From Tetrapyrgos nigripes (taxonomy: Eukaryota; Basidiomycota; Agaricomycetes; Agaricales; Campanellaceae): a DNA stretch of 64,000 nt. This document shows, in pieces, positions 22,582 to 33,510 of this stretch. The notes beneath the pieces are model-generated. The model was not told the origin of the DNA and ran no database searches. It saw only the letters and a program-made list of their open reading frames with translations. The position numbers were made by a program, and so were the translations under genes. Every line of letters starts with the position of its first letter. The first letter of the stretch is position 1. The stretch lies in NCBI GenBank assembly GCA_013368315.1, contig JAACJM010000034.1, forward strand, positions 531,508 to 595,507. The letters run 5' to 3'.

Positions 22582-24607
22582 ATGCCTAACCACAACTCTT
22601 GCAACATTGGGGAAGGGCCCAGGGTGGTCAAGGAATATATTGATGGTGAAATCAAGGTGTGTTGTTTCTCCAGTCCTTTCCCCATGTCCACTATGAAGAA
22701 GATCATGAAGGGCCATTTCATTGCCTCTCCTCTGATCATGGCTGAGTCGGAACGAGGACTGGGACTGCCAGTGAAGTACCATGTCTGCTGAAATCTGTCT
22801 AAGGAGGTTAAAGGACAGCTGTCTGTCAACTCCTACATCAGTAAGGTGGACTTTCCTACCAGATTCAATACCCCAGTCACAGTGGCAGACTTGGTGAGTT
22901 TCCTTTACCTCTACTCAACAAATTCTACTCCTTGCATTCATACAACATTTGGTTACTGCCCACAGTACTTTTGTACCCTACTACCTTCTACGATGCAATG
23001 GTGTCTTCTCTTCTACGGTGCTATCACCATTTTACCTCTACAACACAATGGCATCTTGTTTTACGGTGTGCAACACCATTCTACTTCTACGACATGACGA
23101 CATCCTGTTCTACAGTGTGCAACACCATTCTACTTCTACAATGTGACAGTGTCCTGATCTACTGTGCCTTGCACTATTTTACTTCTATGATGTGTGTTTA
23201 CCACCATCTTACTTCTACAACACGATGGTGTCTTGTTCTACAGTGTGCATCACCTTTCTACTGCATGACATTGCCTTATCATTGCACTCTACTGGTACTG
23301 CCTTTATTCTATGGCACAACATTATTTGTTGTGGGCTTCTACTTGTTCTATAATACCCTATGTATTGGTGGGACTGTTTACTTATGCATGCCTTTTCACA
23401 GATTGCTTCTGCCCCTGAGGGTACACAAGCTTGTGCTCTCGATATCAAAAAATTCCACTGTACCTGCCCAGCTTTGCCCCACCATAAACCATTCCTCATC
23501 ATCCATGTTCAGGGCAAGTTTTATGTTGATCACTATGTTCTGTTCGGTTGTGCATCAGCCAGTAGTAATGCTGGTATGATAGCCAATGCCACCATTGCCA
23601 TTTGGGCAGCTAAAGGGTTTCAACCCATCAAACACTGCGAAGATAATTTCAAGTTGCTGCACACACCCATCAGTGGTCTCCCAGGCTCTCTCAACTATGC
23701 TTATGACAAGGAGCTTATGCTCCAGTTGATAGAGCACCTCGGTATCCCTTGGCACTCAGCAGAGGACAAAGGTGATGCTGAATTTGTCTTCGTCACCACC
23801 TTCATCAGCCTACAGTGGGACCTACCCTGACGACTCGTCTGGCTACCAGAAACGAAATGATTGAAATATGTTTATTGTCTTGATCATTTCCTTTTCACAT
23901 ATAGGGGCTACCTATGTGATCTCAAGCCTATCGAGAAGGTACATGGTATTCTCTGCCACTGTGCTTTCATGTATGTCCAAGGTCATTCCCAACTCCCCTC
24001 CTTATCCAATTTTGCTACCCTTTTTAAGGGCAGTTATCACAGACGTCTTAGCACCCCTACCTGGGTTGTCAAAGATGTTGAGTGGTGGCTTGAAACACTC
24101 TTGACTCCTTGCTCACCTCGTGTACTGCTGCCAAGAACCGAGACTAAGGATTTACATTTATATGTAGATGCTAGTACCTCTTGGGGTATTGGCATTGTCA
24201 TCAGCGAGCAATGGGCTGCCTTTTGGCTTCACCTTAGTTGGAAGGAGATGTGTCCAGGCTGGGATATTTGTTACTTGGAGACTTTGGTGGTCAAGCTCCT
24301 CCTTTACTTTTTGGAGGGCTTCAGCTACCAGAACATTAACCTCCTGGTACATTCTGATAATCAAGGTACCATTGGAGCCGTCAAGAAGGGTTGCAGCCCT
24401 AATGTGTGGATCAATCATTCTATTCATCATATCTATGACATCATTCTTCCTCTTCACATGTCCATTACCCTGCAATATGTTGCATCTGCCGAAAACCCTG
24501 CTGACCCTATCTCACGTGGAGAACTGGGTCCCCCCATTAACCCTCTCAAGAAACTCCTCTCGTTTAACCTACCTGAGGAGTTGAAACCTTTCTTATTTTA
24601 TGTTTAA
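22582..24607 (+). pseudogene. DIRS-type reverse transcriptase/RNase H, inactivated
   Basis: Exon 22582-22893 (EGPRVVKEYIDGEIKVCCFS, FIASPLIMAESERGLGLPVKY) and exon 23402 onward (ASAPEGTQACALDIKKFHC, ASASSNAGMIANATIAIW) join in phase across a 508-nt GT-AG intron. Together they form the fingers and palm of a DIRS-type RT. Stops at 22789-22791, 23828-23830 and 23858-23860 are all TGA. The catalytic box, YEDD-like in relatives as I remember them, reads HCEDNFKLL here, so one aspartate is lost. The RNase H part (24150-24540) keeps YVDASTSWGIGIV, the glutamate in YLETLVVKLLL, HSDNQGTIGA and ENPADPISRGELGP, so its acidic residues look intact. Not expected to be active. Confidence 0.8.
22894..23401 (+). 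repeat. Expanded RT intron containing a ~52-bp minisatellite
   Basis: The intron has a GT (gtgagt) donor at 22894 and an AG (ttcacag) acceptor at 23401, and both flanks are in phase. About 22983-23275 consists of roughly six imperfect units built on cttctacaacacgatggtgt and gttctacagtgtgcaacacc. Introns in this region are usually 50-80 nt, so most of the length is the tandem array. Confidence 0.75.
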
Positions 24608-24962
24608 AAATCCTTTCAAAAGGCACTGGTCATCACCTTCTACAAGTGATGCCCAGGGCGGTGGGGAACCATGCACCTCGCCATTCTGAAACCCTTTTTG
24701 CATGTGGACACAGATCTGTCTTCTCTTGATACTGTATATATTATTGAGGCTCATTTGTTAAACACGCCATTAATCTTTCCTTTTAATTCTTCTACAGAAA
24801 TTATTTCACAACCCCCTTAAAAAGATACACTGTACTAATCCTATACCTGAGGCTTCAATAGTCACTTCTTCACTTCCTCCTATGTCTATGCCCCTCCTTA
24901 CTGCACCTGTTGCTTCCCCTTCTCATACATCCAATGCAACTTGTCCCCTAGTTGATCCCTCA

Positions 24963-26201
24963 CATCTCTCTACCTGCCCTGCCTGGAAAGCAAACAAGAT
25001 CAAGCCCTCAGATCTGTGACCACCTGTCCTAGCAAAGCACTGTATCACAGACTGGGAGACCCCTTTCTCTCTGCAGCAGAAAGAGAAATGTTCATCTGCC
25101 TTTCCTCAGAGGGTCATCACATCAGCAGAGAAGGCTATAGCTGGCTCTACCATTGACATTACTAAGGAAACCTATGGTGCAGGCTTAACCCATTTCACAC
25201 AGTACTGTGATGAGCTCAATATCGACAAGAGCCAATGTATGCTGGCTGACAAAATGCTGATAGCAGGTTTTGTGGGTGAGCATATTGGTAAGGTTTCTGG
25301 CTTGACAATCTCTAATTGGTTATTGGGTTTGAAGGCCTGGCATGAGACAAAAGGTGCTCCTTGGTGTGGAGAAGATTGTTGGATCAGAATGGCTTGCAGG
25401 ACCACTTACCATGAAGGGGTAATCCACAAATGCAAACCACGCTCCCCTGTCACCCTCCATCATCTCATTGCCCTCTGGAAAGCCCTTGACTTCTCCATCC
25501 CCTTCCATGTAGCTGTCTGGGCAGTTGCTGTCATTACCTTCTGGGCATGCAGATGCCTTGGTGAGACAACTATACCATTGGAGGCAAAGTTTGATCCAAA
25601 ATTCCACATCACCAATGAAACCGCTTGCCGTCACTTTCAGCAATTGGATGGTACTCATGCCATTTCTTTCCATTTACCCTGGACCAAAATGACACATGGT
25701 AATGGAGCCAACATCATTGTCTCTGGCCTCATCAACAATCTGGAAGACATTTGTGGACTCAAGGCTTTAGCTCTCCACCTCAATGTTAACAAGGATGTAC
25801 CCAAGTCTTATTCCCTATTCAGATATATGGCCGAACAGGGCAACCCTCAGCACATGGTCAAGAACAAGTTCCTTGAGCTATGTTTTGATATCTGGACCAG
25901 GGAATGTATATGTGACATCCTTGGTCATAGTTTCAGGATCAGCAGTGTGATTCACCTTCTCTCCCTTGGACTTGCACTGGAGTATGTGGCAGCTGTTGGT
26001 GGTTGGATGTCACTTGTGTTTCTTCTGTATTGGCGTCGTATTGTGGAGATTGTGCCTGTCGCCATTCACAAGGCCATGGAGTTGAAAAAGGTGAAGAAGG
26101 CCATTGAAGACTATCATAAAAAACTGTCTATTTCTAATGCTATGATTGAGAACGTTGCCTCTGGACTTTCTTGTACCCTGAATGACTTTTTAGATGATTA
26201 A
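24963..26201 (+). pseudogene. DIRS-type tyrosine recombinase, one in-frame TGA
   Basis: The frame runs KPSDL, TGA (25017-25019), PPVLAKHCITDW and continues to the stop after NDFLDD; the uninterrupted part from 25239 is 320 residues. The N-terminal half (GSTIDITKETYGAGLTHFTQ, LGLKAWHETKGAPW) matches the SAM-like DNA-binding part of phage-integrase-fold recombinases. Catalytic landmarks appear intact: Arg in FWACRCLGETT, HxxR in GHSFRIS, and the terminal GGWMS...FLLYWRR with Trp and the nucleophile Tyr. This enzyme integrates the circular cDNA of DIRS elements without a target duplication. Apart from the single TGA (probably from CGA) the protein is well preserved, unlike the RT. Confidence 0.8.
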
Positions 26202-26740
26202 ACTGCATTTGCTGTATCAACAATTTTTGTATTTCTTGACCAGTACTTTTTGTACTATATACATACCCCTTTGTATCTTGATCAATGAACAATGTGTTTA
26301 TTTAATCTTGTTTGCTTACTGTTCTCGCTACACTCTTCTGGGGGTCCAGTCGCCTACTATCTTAGGCATCTGTGCATTGGAGCTCCACTCATTTTGGGTG
26401 CTCCAGGGTCCAGAAGACGAAATCTTAAGCCATCTGGAAGCTCAGGTCTTGACCCAAGAGGTTCTTTCTTTTGGATTTTCCTTTCTGGAAACCCTTTCTC
26501 GTCCTTATCCCAATCATGACACATCTTGCAAGCAATCATGTTTCCAATCATGTGCTTCACTGTCTGTGCCAAACCTCTCAGGCCAAGCCCTCAGGCAAAC
26601 CCCAACAACTAGTATCTAACCAGTTGTTGGTTCCTCGAGTACTCTACACTGAGTACTCATTTCTCCTTTCTAGCAGAAAACCTAGCTTATCTAGACATTT
26701 CCGTTGTCAGGAAGGATAGAGACCAGCTTAGAGGTCATTA
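26202..26740. other. 3' flank of the DIRS-like element
   Basis: CpG-poor sequence with no recognised gene. It probably contains the right end of the element, but I could not identify a terminal repeat. Confidence 0.4.
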
Positions 26741-26744
26741 TACA

Positions 26745-26852
26745 GCTGGTTGAGTGGCAACAAAAAGGGGTGGGAGTTTGAGGTTGTGGTAAAATTTTCA
26801 AGGTCGACACAAGTTAACTCGGCCTTTAAGAGGCATTGTAACTTTTGGGTGT
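26745..26852 (-). repeat. Repeat family B, truncated reverse-oriented copy
   Basis: The reverse complement of this stretch matches the first ~100 bp of family B (14611, 51838, 55728), including ctcaaactcccaccccttt and ggcctttaaga words. It abuts element C copy 2. Confidence 0.7.
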
Positions 26853-27421
26853 CATTTTGGGAGCTTGGCATGGGAATGAGGACTTGTAAAACTTTTCTCA
26901 AACTCTTGTGTACATCAACATCGCAAATGCATTTTCTTCCTCAACTGCCATTCAACACTCAAACATCAACCTATCTCCTGCTGTACTGGTCTGTTACAAT
27001 GTCTGGAACTTCTCGTGGTCATCTATTCTGGAAAAACAAAGACTTCAGAACTGAAAATGGCTATTGAAGTGTCAAACACATCACAATTCTGGGGGAAACT
27101 ACTCAAATACTTGACTTATAGCTTGCTTGTCTCTTAATGGAGGCTATCCTTGACTTGCTGTTCTGACTGATGTGTCACCTTGCCACCTTTCATTGCCAAC
27201 TTTGCCAAAATCTGCACATGGCTTGGAAAGAGTTTTAATAATCATTTAATTCACATGTCAGTATGTTCTTCTAATACATATCTTACTTCCTGATGCCTGA
27301 AGATAAATGACTATTGGCATCTGCAGTGCTCTCGCTGCTTTCTGGACATGCAGTGAAAACAAAAATATTTACGAGTTCAAATTCCCATGCCAAGCTCCCC
27401 AAATGACACCCAAAAGTACCA
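26851..27421 (-). mobile_element. Element C copy 2 (reverse orientation)
   Basis: The reverse complement of 15195-15799 with moderate divergence. The ends acttttgggtgtcattttgg (26853) and its complement (27384-27421) are the same TIRs. No coding capacity. Right edge abuts inverted repeat A'. Confidence 0.7.
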
Positions 27422-27498
27422 GTCTGTTGGGAATCTTGGCCCCATTCAAAGTCTGCCAGGCCATGTTAGATTACCCAATAGACTGGTTCACGAGTCTA
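27421..27498. repeat. Inverted repeat A', right arm
   Basis: Reverse complement of 14531-14608, ending gttcacgagtcta. It closes the 13-kb repeat-bounded block. Confidence 0.8.
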
Positions 27499-27892
27499 CT
27501 GCTATACTAGGAGGTTTTGTATGGAAACCCAGAAGGTCTTGCTCATTAAGCGATCCATGATTGATTGGTGATGAGTTGGATCCCGCTTTAAGGCTTATTC
27601 AAACTCCAACAGAAATTGACGTGTCCGTTGCTTCTTGACCTCAAATCACCACCATCACCTCTTCTCTACCAATGCCTATTCCTCTGTGTCACTGCTGCGT
27701 CACTGTATCTGCCTCTGCATGCTCACGCTCACTCCAGCTGAAGGCAATACCTGCAATGTGTATGTTCCTGGACCAACACTGCAATTCAAAGGACTATAAG
27801 AAGGACCCTGAGGACTGAGGATGTTGGGTGAGGAAAGGTACATGTACCCACTTTTCACGCCCTGGATAGTTTCACTGAGAAGCTTGTGCATA

Positions 27893-29520
27893 CAGTGGGT
27901 CAAAAAATTGTCCACATGTTTCGCATTTTTGGAAAGATTGCCAATTTAAGCAATACTGAGTAGAGATATTAAAATGTGGTCAGTGATGGGCAGAAAGCCC
28001 TTGATAAACGCTACAATATTCTGTCTGTTTTGTCTTATTTGGCTTAAAACTCATGGAGATATGACTGATTTAAAATGGTATGTCATTTGGACAATTTTTT
28101 GACATGCAAGTGAAAATACAGAAAGTGCTAGCTCAGTACTTGGTATGCCCTCCTTTGGCCTTCAACACAGCCTCAATCCTTCTAGGCATGCTCCTGATCA
28201 ATTTCTGACAATCTTCTTCTGTGATTTCATCCCACTTTTCAGCTGCTCTGTCCCATATTTCCCAAACTCCAGAGGGTGCTGTGTCATATCCATTGAGCTT
28301 GTGTTTGAGGGTTGTCCAGAGGTGTTCAATGGGGTTCAGGTCAGGAGATTGAGCAGGCCAGCTCATGCAATGGATGTTGTTGTCTTCAAACCACTTGGTG
28401 GCCAGTTTTGACTTGTGTTTAGGATCATTGTCTTGCTGAAAAAATGGCCACCTCTGGATCAACACCCAAAATATCCATGCTCTCCAGAAGGTTGTTCTCC
28501 AAAATGTCCACATACTGCTCTGCATTCATCCTGCCCTCCACCTCTGCCATGTTTCCAACTCCTTCCCACCCCATACATCCCCACACCATGATATTTCCTC
28601 CTCCAAATTTGACTGTTTCCACCACATTTCTCTCTCCCAAGGATTCACCCTTCCTCCCCCACACATACTGCTGTCCATCTGACCCATATCGATTGATTTT
28701 AGTCTCATCTGACCAAATAACCCTTTTCCAGTCATCCACAGTCCAGTTTCTGTACTTCTGTGCAAAGTTTAAACGAGCCTTCCTGTGAGCTGCAGTGAGT
28801 TTGGGCTTCTTCTTCGTTTTAGATGTGTCCACATCATGCCTGAGAAGGGAATTTCGAATGGTTTGGGTGGAGACAGGTTGGTCAAGGAGGGGATTGATGT
28901 TTCTGGCCACTTCTGTAGCATTTTCAGCTTTGCCAGTGTTGATTTGTTGGATAGCAGCACGTTCATCAGTGGTAGACAGCTTTCTAGGACGCCCTGCTTG
29001 ATGGTTCTCCTTGTCAGGATACATCTCTTTGGCCAGAGAAGCAATCTTTGACTTGGATACCCCAGTTTTAGCAGAGATTTCCCTGGATGAAGCAGAAGTT
29101 TGGAGGAGAGAGAGGATATTGTCTTTCTGGGTGGATGTGATGGGTCTCATGATTTGATGAGGGCTATAGAACAACTGGATGCCCTTATATATGGTCCAGC
29201 TGGCAGCTATGATATCATTATGATGTAGCCATTGCATTATTGTACAACTCCACTTATGATGTCATCTATGAGACATCACATAGTTACAATACTGATTTTG
29301 AAGTGGCAACTCAAAAAATTGTCCAAATGACATACCATTTTAAATCAATCATATCTCCATGAGTTTTGAGCCAAATAGGACAAATAAACCAGATTATTGT
29401 AGCTCTTATCAAGGGCGTTCTGCCCATCACTGACCACATTTCAATATCTCTACTCAGTATTGCTTAAATTGGCAATCTTTCCAAAAATGCGAAACATGTG
29501 GACAATTTTTTGACCCACTG
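27893..29520. mobile_element. Tc1/mariner element, 1628 bp, TA target duplication
   Basis: The ends cagtgggtcaaaaaattgtc and the exact complement are flanked by TA at 27891-27892 and 29521-29522. The TIRs are unusually long, about 213 bp each (27893-28105 and 29308-29520), and very similar. Each TIR starts with gtcaaaaaattgtcc and ends with the inverted copy of that same word. The interior encodes one transposase on the minus strand. TIR identity remains high, so the insertion is fairly young. Confidence 0.92.
28133..29150 (-). pseudogene. Tc1-type DD34E transposase with one-base frameshift
   Basis: The natural start is the Met in MRPITSTQKDNILSLLQ (29150); an in-frame ATG at 29237 is less likely. 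Two helix-turn-helix units follow (SSREISAKTGVSKSKIASLA; NATEVARNINPLLDQPVSTQ) and a GRPRK AT-hook-like link near residue 52 sits between them. The catalytic triad is D in VIWSDETKI, D in FQQDNDPKH and E in SPDLNPIEHLW, with 34 residues between the last two. The frame breaks at a six-base A run on the + strand (28439-28444): before it VDPEVAIF, after it FQQDND. Removing one base restores the usual protein of about 339 residues ending GGHTKY. The transposase would be inactive unless the base is a sequencing error. Confidence 0.9.
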
Positions 29521-29522
29521 TA

Positions 29523-30690
29523 TGACAGCTACGACATCGCAGTTGACGCATCATCCTGACCCAAACTCTAAGGGCTTCTTCAAGTGAGTCTTTGTGTCGT
29601 TTACTGATCCGATCTCATCCTCTTCAGCTAGAACACATGCATATACCAGGCATTTTGACGGTGAGCTGTCTTCGCTACTTCCTTCTTCAGGCTGACATGC
29701 CTGTTATTTGCAGTCTTCACACTACTCAAGCAGGGGCCTCAATCATCATTGCGTATGTTGGTGAGTTATGTGTTATGGTTTGTCCTTTATTGTACTGGTA
29801 TCTGACCACATTCATTCAGATCTGACTATTGGCCCAAGTTCTGCTCATCTGGTTAGTATCCTTACATCTGATAGAGTACATTCTTGTCTAGATCTGTATG
29901 TATGTTGAACAATATAAGTCTTAAGCTATGCATTCTCATGCCAAAGTACCTGGATGTCACAGTCTGCTGGTGGTGAGCCTCACTGAAGCATATCTACCCC
30001 ACTACCACATATTTTCTCCATTTCTCAATATATGCCTCAGTTTCTGATATTTTCCTCACTTGTGCAAACTTTCCTCAATTTCACATATTTCCCTCACTTG
30101 TGCATATCTGCGTCATTTTCTGATATTTTCCTCACTCCTGCAAACTTTCCTCACTTTAAAAAGTGCAGAAAATATATGGAAAATAAACCCTGGCTAGCAT
30201 AATATATTCCTATATATTCCAGCCATAGGTGGTCTGGCTGTCAATGTATAAATGTCTTCATGAGGTGAGGAGGAGGGAATGCTGTATGTCAGTGAGTTTT
30301 CCATGGATTTCATTCATTCTGGGCAGAATCTGGGTTCATTTAATTCAGGATGCAAGGGGAAAAAAACAAGACCATAGATGGAGGTATGAATGTCTGCAAG
30401 GTTGAGGAGGAAATGCTCTATGTATATAAGATAACTGGATCAACATGGGACAAACAGTACCAGGTGGCTAAATGAAATTTTCTTCTAGGACTAGAATTAA
30501 TATGTTAACTTTTTGAGTGGTTTGAGCACTCAAAAATATGAATCAAATGTGAAATACTGTAATATTTTCTCCAAAGTGCTGACCTGCAACCTATTACTAA
30601 TCCATGGAAAACAAGTATTCAGTAAGTATTCAGTCAACATAAGCTTACAGAGTGCATTCACATTGTAGCACAGGAGAATCTGCTTTCTCA
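29523..30690. other. Repeat-block sequence with a short ~80-bp tandem motif
   Basis: No gene. At 29980-30160 the word ctgatattttcctcact recurs with about 80-bp spacing (30035 and 30115), followed each time by gcaaactttcctca, giving two to three imperfect units. The rest is unremarkable AT-rich DNA. Confidence 0.5.
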
Positions 30691-30699
30691 TCAAGATGT

Positions 30700-30985
30700 A
30701 CTTGAATTCATGCTGTGTATTTCTCATCTTTATGATATTTAAATTAGTAATTGGTCTTGCCAGCATAGCCTGGTCTTTTCCCCCCAAGTAGGTAATAATA
30801 CCATCCAGGGTAAGGACTGGTAGGATGGTGTTGCGAGAACCACGGACAAAGTGTCTCCAGATTCTACACCTTCTTCCCTTCAGTGCCTGTCCAAATTTCC
30901 TTTGCTGGGTTCTGCAGTCTCTTGCTGCCTCATCGGTAAACATAAGTTGGTCTGGACCGGTGACGAGGTCTGCCATCATATTCAT
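30700..30985 (-). pseudogene. IS630/Tc1-like DDE transposase remnant
   Basis: The minus frame contains DQLMFTDEAARDCRTQQRKF, GRRCRIWRHFVRGSRNTILP and VLTLDGIIT. In fungal IS630-like transposases this block holds the first catalytic aspartate (FTDEAARD) and the beta-strand after it. Downstream the match ends abruptly at ITYLGGKDQ, and no second or third acidic motif is found. It is a roughly 65-residue core fragment of a dead element. Confidence 0.65.
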
Positions 30986-33057
30986 GAATGCAGAATGGTT
31001 GAGCTGATTGTGTCCTAAACAGATTTATGTGAAAAGTAGAGTCAGTGGAGTGTATTGAAGATGGTTGTCAGGATAAACCTACTTCCTGTCCTTATAGCAG
31101 CTGTAATGACTGCCAGGCCAGGCATGCCCTCAATATATACTTTCCACGAGGCTGACTATAAACTGTGACATGAAGTGAATCCCATTGTTAATCTTGTTGT
31201 AAGCTGTGTCCAACACAGAGTCACAAGCTGTATGGTTTTTTCATGTTAGTGTTAGGACCATGAGCAGTGCAGATCTATCATCATTTCTGCCAAGGATCTT
31301 TTCAAATGTCCCCTTTACTACTTTTCTAATTGAGCCTTTGCAACAATTGGAAATCTTTTCAAACTTCCTGCCATCAGATGAATTCTTGATCTTTCCTATT
31401 GTTCAAATCGCAAACCAGTCAATATATTCTATGCACAGTACTTGTATATCTGGAGTAGTGTAACCTGTTCTTGGGTCTCATTCTGGCTGGGTAATTGGTG
31501 TATGGGTGGTGGGCTTTGCTGCCCCACAGGGGCTGGTGCTTCGCCAGTTATGCTTCAGCTAACAGTAGGTATGGTGACCTCCATCAGCTTCTAACTTCTT
31601 GATTGTGATTTGACTATGACTGCTGAGGATGGCTGCAAGCAGTAAAGGCTTGGCTCATGACCAGCTGCCTGTCTTATTGTGGATGGAGCACCAGCCTGCT
31701 TACAGTGGCTCCTGAACCCAGTGATTGTCACTGCATCAGCTCCTATAAGACAGGCTGGTCACAAGCCTAGGCACTTCCTTAAGGTTTAAGAGTAGGATGA
31801 AAGGGGTGTGGGCCAGCGCTGATGCATGGTGAGTACAAGGCTGCAGGGTCTACCTCAGACTAAGTAGCCTACAACAATAAGGACACTATGGATGGTGGAA
31901 AACTGAAAAAAGAAACAACATGCTGATACATCGGACAGGTTGTTGGTAGGCAAACAAACTGATATCACAGTCACAAAACAAAGATTGGGAGATTTAGGAA
32001 TAGACAAATGGGAAAAGCAGGGGGCAATTCGACATAGCCACATGTGGAAATGGAGTGTAAAGAACTTGTCCTTCATTTCATTTCAGCCTTGTAATAAGAA
32101 AATAATTGCTATATACTATTGCATGTATCTATTGTCATTTCTGTTGAAATATATACTTCCATGTATAGTAATTATAGTTCTATATGGAGTTATTATAAAA
32201 CTTCTACATAGTTATAAGTATGACTAATCCTCCAGGACATTCTCTGGACATTGCTCATATCTCTTAATATATAGTGATATCTCTCTAGATAGCAATATGG
32301 CCAATGACAGTATTCTCTTAGTCTCTAGGTATGTCCATGGAAAATGTAGATATTAGTAATTACAAGCTCTTTATCTAGTATAAAAGCTGTCTGTAAAGTT
32401 GTATTTTCTACAGAACAATATCTAGTTCTATCTGCTCTCCAAGCATCTCACATCTAAGCTCTACAAGCTTTCTCCTCAACGTTCTACTCAGTGAGCTCCC
32501 TTGACTGGTCACCCTATGCTGATTAGTTGCTGCTTTGTTAATTTCAGCATCAGGAGAGCTGATGAGTATGACACAGATCTCATTGTACAATTCTGATTAA
32601 GGAGGCGGCAGAGACCCAGCAAGAGGACTGGGATCTTGAGGTAATATGCATAGTACATTCCTGCAAGCTTGAACATACATTTTTTACTGCGGGCTCAACC
32701 AACATATTGATCTTCTAAAAATGTCAGTCCTTGAAGTTCTTTGGGCAGCATTTCTGTCCAGATAAGAGCAATTTGGACGAATTTACGAATCTGTCGTTGA
32801 TTGCAGTCAATTGTATCACGAAGTTCTCGCCAGCAATGAGGACAAAGAGTGTAATGATTATCCTTAAGGGTGCTGGAACGAAAACATTCGATCGCAGGTT
32901 GCTTTGATTTTTCACACAGAATTTCAGTGGCGGTTTCAAACATCATCACACTAGGGTCAAGTCTCATCAGGTGTACTTGATAGGTACCCGCATAGTCAGA
33001 GGAAGCTGGAATATTCATCGCTATTTGCACCACTATAGAAACGCTAGTGTCGACATT
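30986..33057. other. Repeat-block sequence, no gene
   Basis: No supported coding region. An imperfect inverted repeat at about 31650-31770 (gaccagctgcctgtcttat and tataagacaggctggtcac) could form a hairpin. Near 32950-32990 the sequence starts to resemble the upstream region of the gene at 41.8 kb. Confidence 0.45.
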
Positions 33058-33440
33058 TCTAGCAGCGGGCGCGTATAGGGGGAAGGCATAGGCAAGCAAA
33101 CGCAAAGAACCCAAAAATTGCCGTCGCGCCCGGCTGACATAACTCGTCCACGTTTTCGACAATACGCTCTACAGCAGCGTGTACTCTTATCGCTTCCCAT
33201 CTTTTTTGCAATGTTCTGCTGTCTTAGTCGTAGAAGGAAGCCCCGCTCTCAATGTGGCCCTCCTGACGAAGAGTCCCGACTGTTGCCCAACGAAAATAAT
33301 GTCCATGTCCCTGAACAGGAGGATAGGCATATACGACCAAGATTTGGAGGAGGACATAAGAAAACGAATAGGAAGATACGAGACAGGTTAGATGGGATTG
33401 TTAAAGCAAAGGGAAGGTATGTATCTTTTTTTTCTTTTCT
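33058..33440 (+). pseudogene. Truncated 5' copy (promoter and exon 1) of the 41.8-kb gene
   Basis: This segment matches 41672-42060 closely. It includes the upstream word gcgcgtatagggggaaggca and an exon 1 starting at ATG 33211 (MFCCLSRRRKPRSQCGPPDE ... LLPNE) with the same donor after GGA-AG at 33416. Exon 2 is absent: about 20-30 bp into the intron the sequence changes to the retroelement. Small in-frame indels remove the MMER segment. If transcribed it would give a short truncated peptide. Confidence 0.85.
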
Positions 33441-33510
33441 TGCTTGAATTTATAAGACCCGGTGTATCGAAACGGACCCCAAGATCTGTTTCGGTAGGAT
33501 AGGAGAAACA

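Larger units (their letters stand above)
18690..26201 (+). mobile_element. DIRS-like tyrosine-recombinase retrotransposon, decayed and interrupted
   Basis: In order on the + strand are gag-like ORF1 (18690-19640 and 21930-22290), RT with RNase H (22582-24607), and tyrosine recombinase (24963-26201). RT/RNase H followed by a tyrosine recombinase instead of an integrase defines DIRS-type elements; mushroom genomes carry many. ORF1 is split by about 2.3 kb of unrelated LTR-like DNA (19655-21930). The coding frames are broken by at least six in-frame stops, all TGA. Element ends could not be located: neither the inverted terminal repeats nor the internal complementary region of DIRS1 is apparent. 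Confidence 0.8.

Noticed and set aside
22983..23275. Regularly spaced repeats resembling a CRISPR-like array
   Set aside because: Units are contiguous and imperfect with no unique spacers, lie inside a fungal RT intron, and the genome is eukaryotic. It is a minisatellite.
23360..23830. Separate host gene in the RT region
   Set aside because: The frame joins in phase to the upstream exon and continues after TGA stops into RNase H, so it is part of one retrotransposon polyprotein.
24963..26201. Tyrosine recombinase as a Starship captain or Crypton
   Set aside because: It directly follows RT and RNase H frames of DIRS type on the same strand, and the sequence style fits DIRS recombinases. Nothing suggests DUF3435 or a cargo region beginning with this gene.
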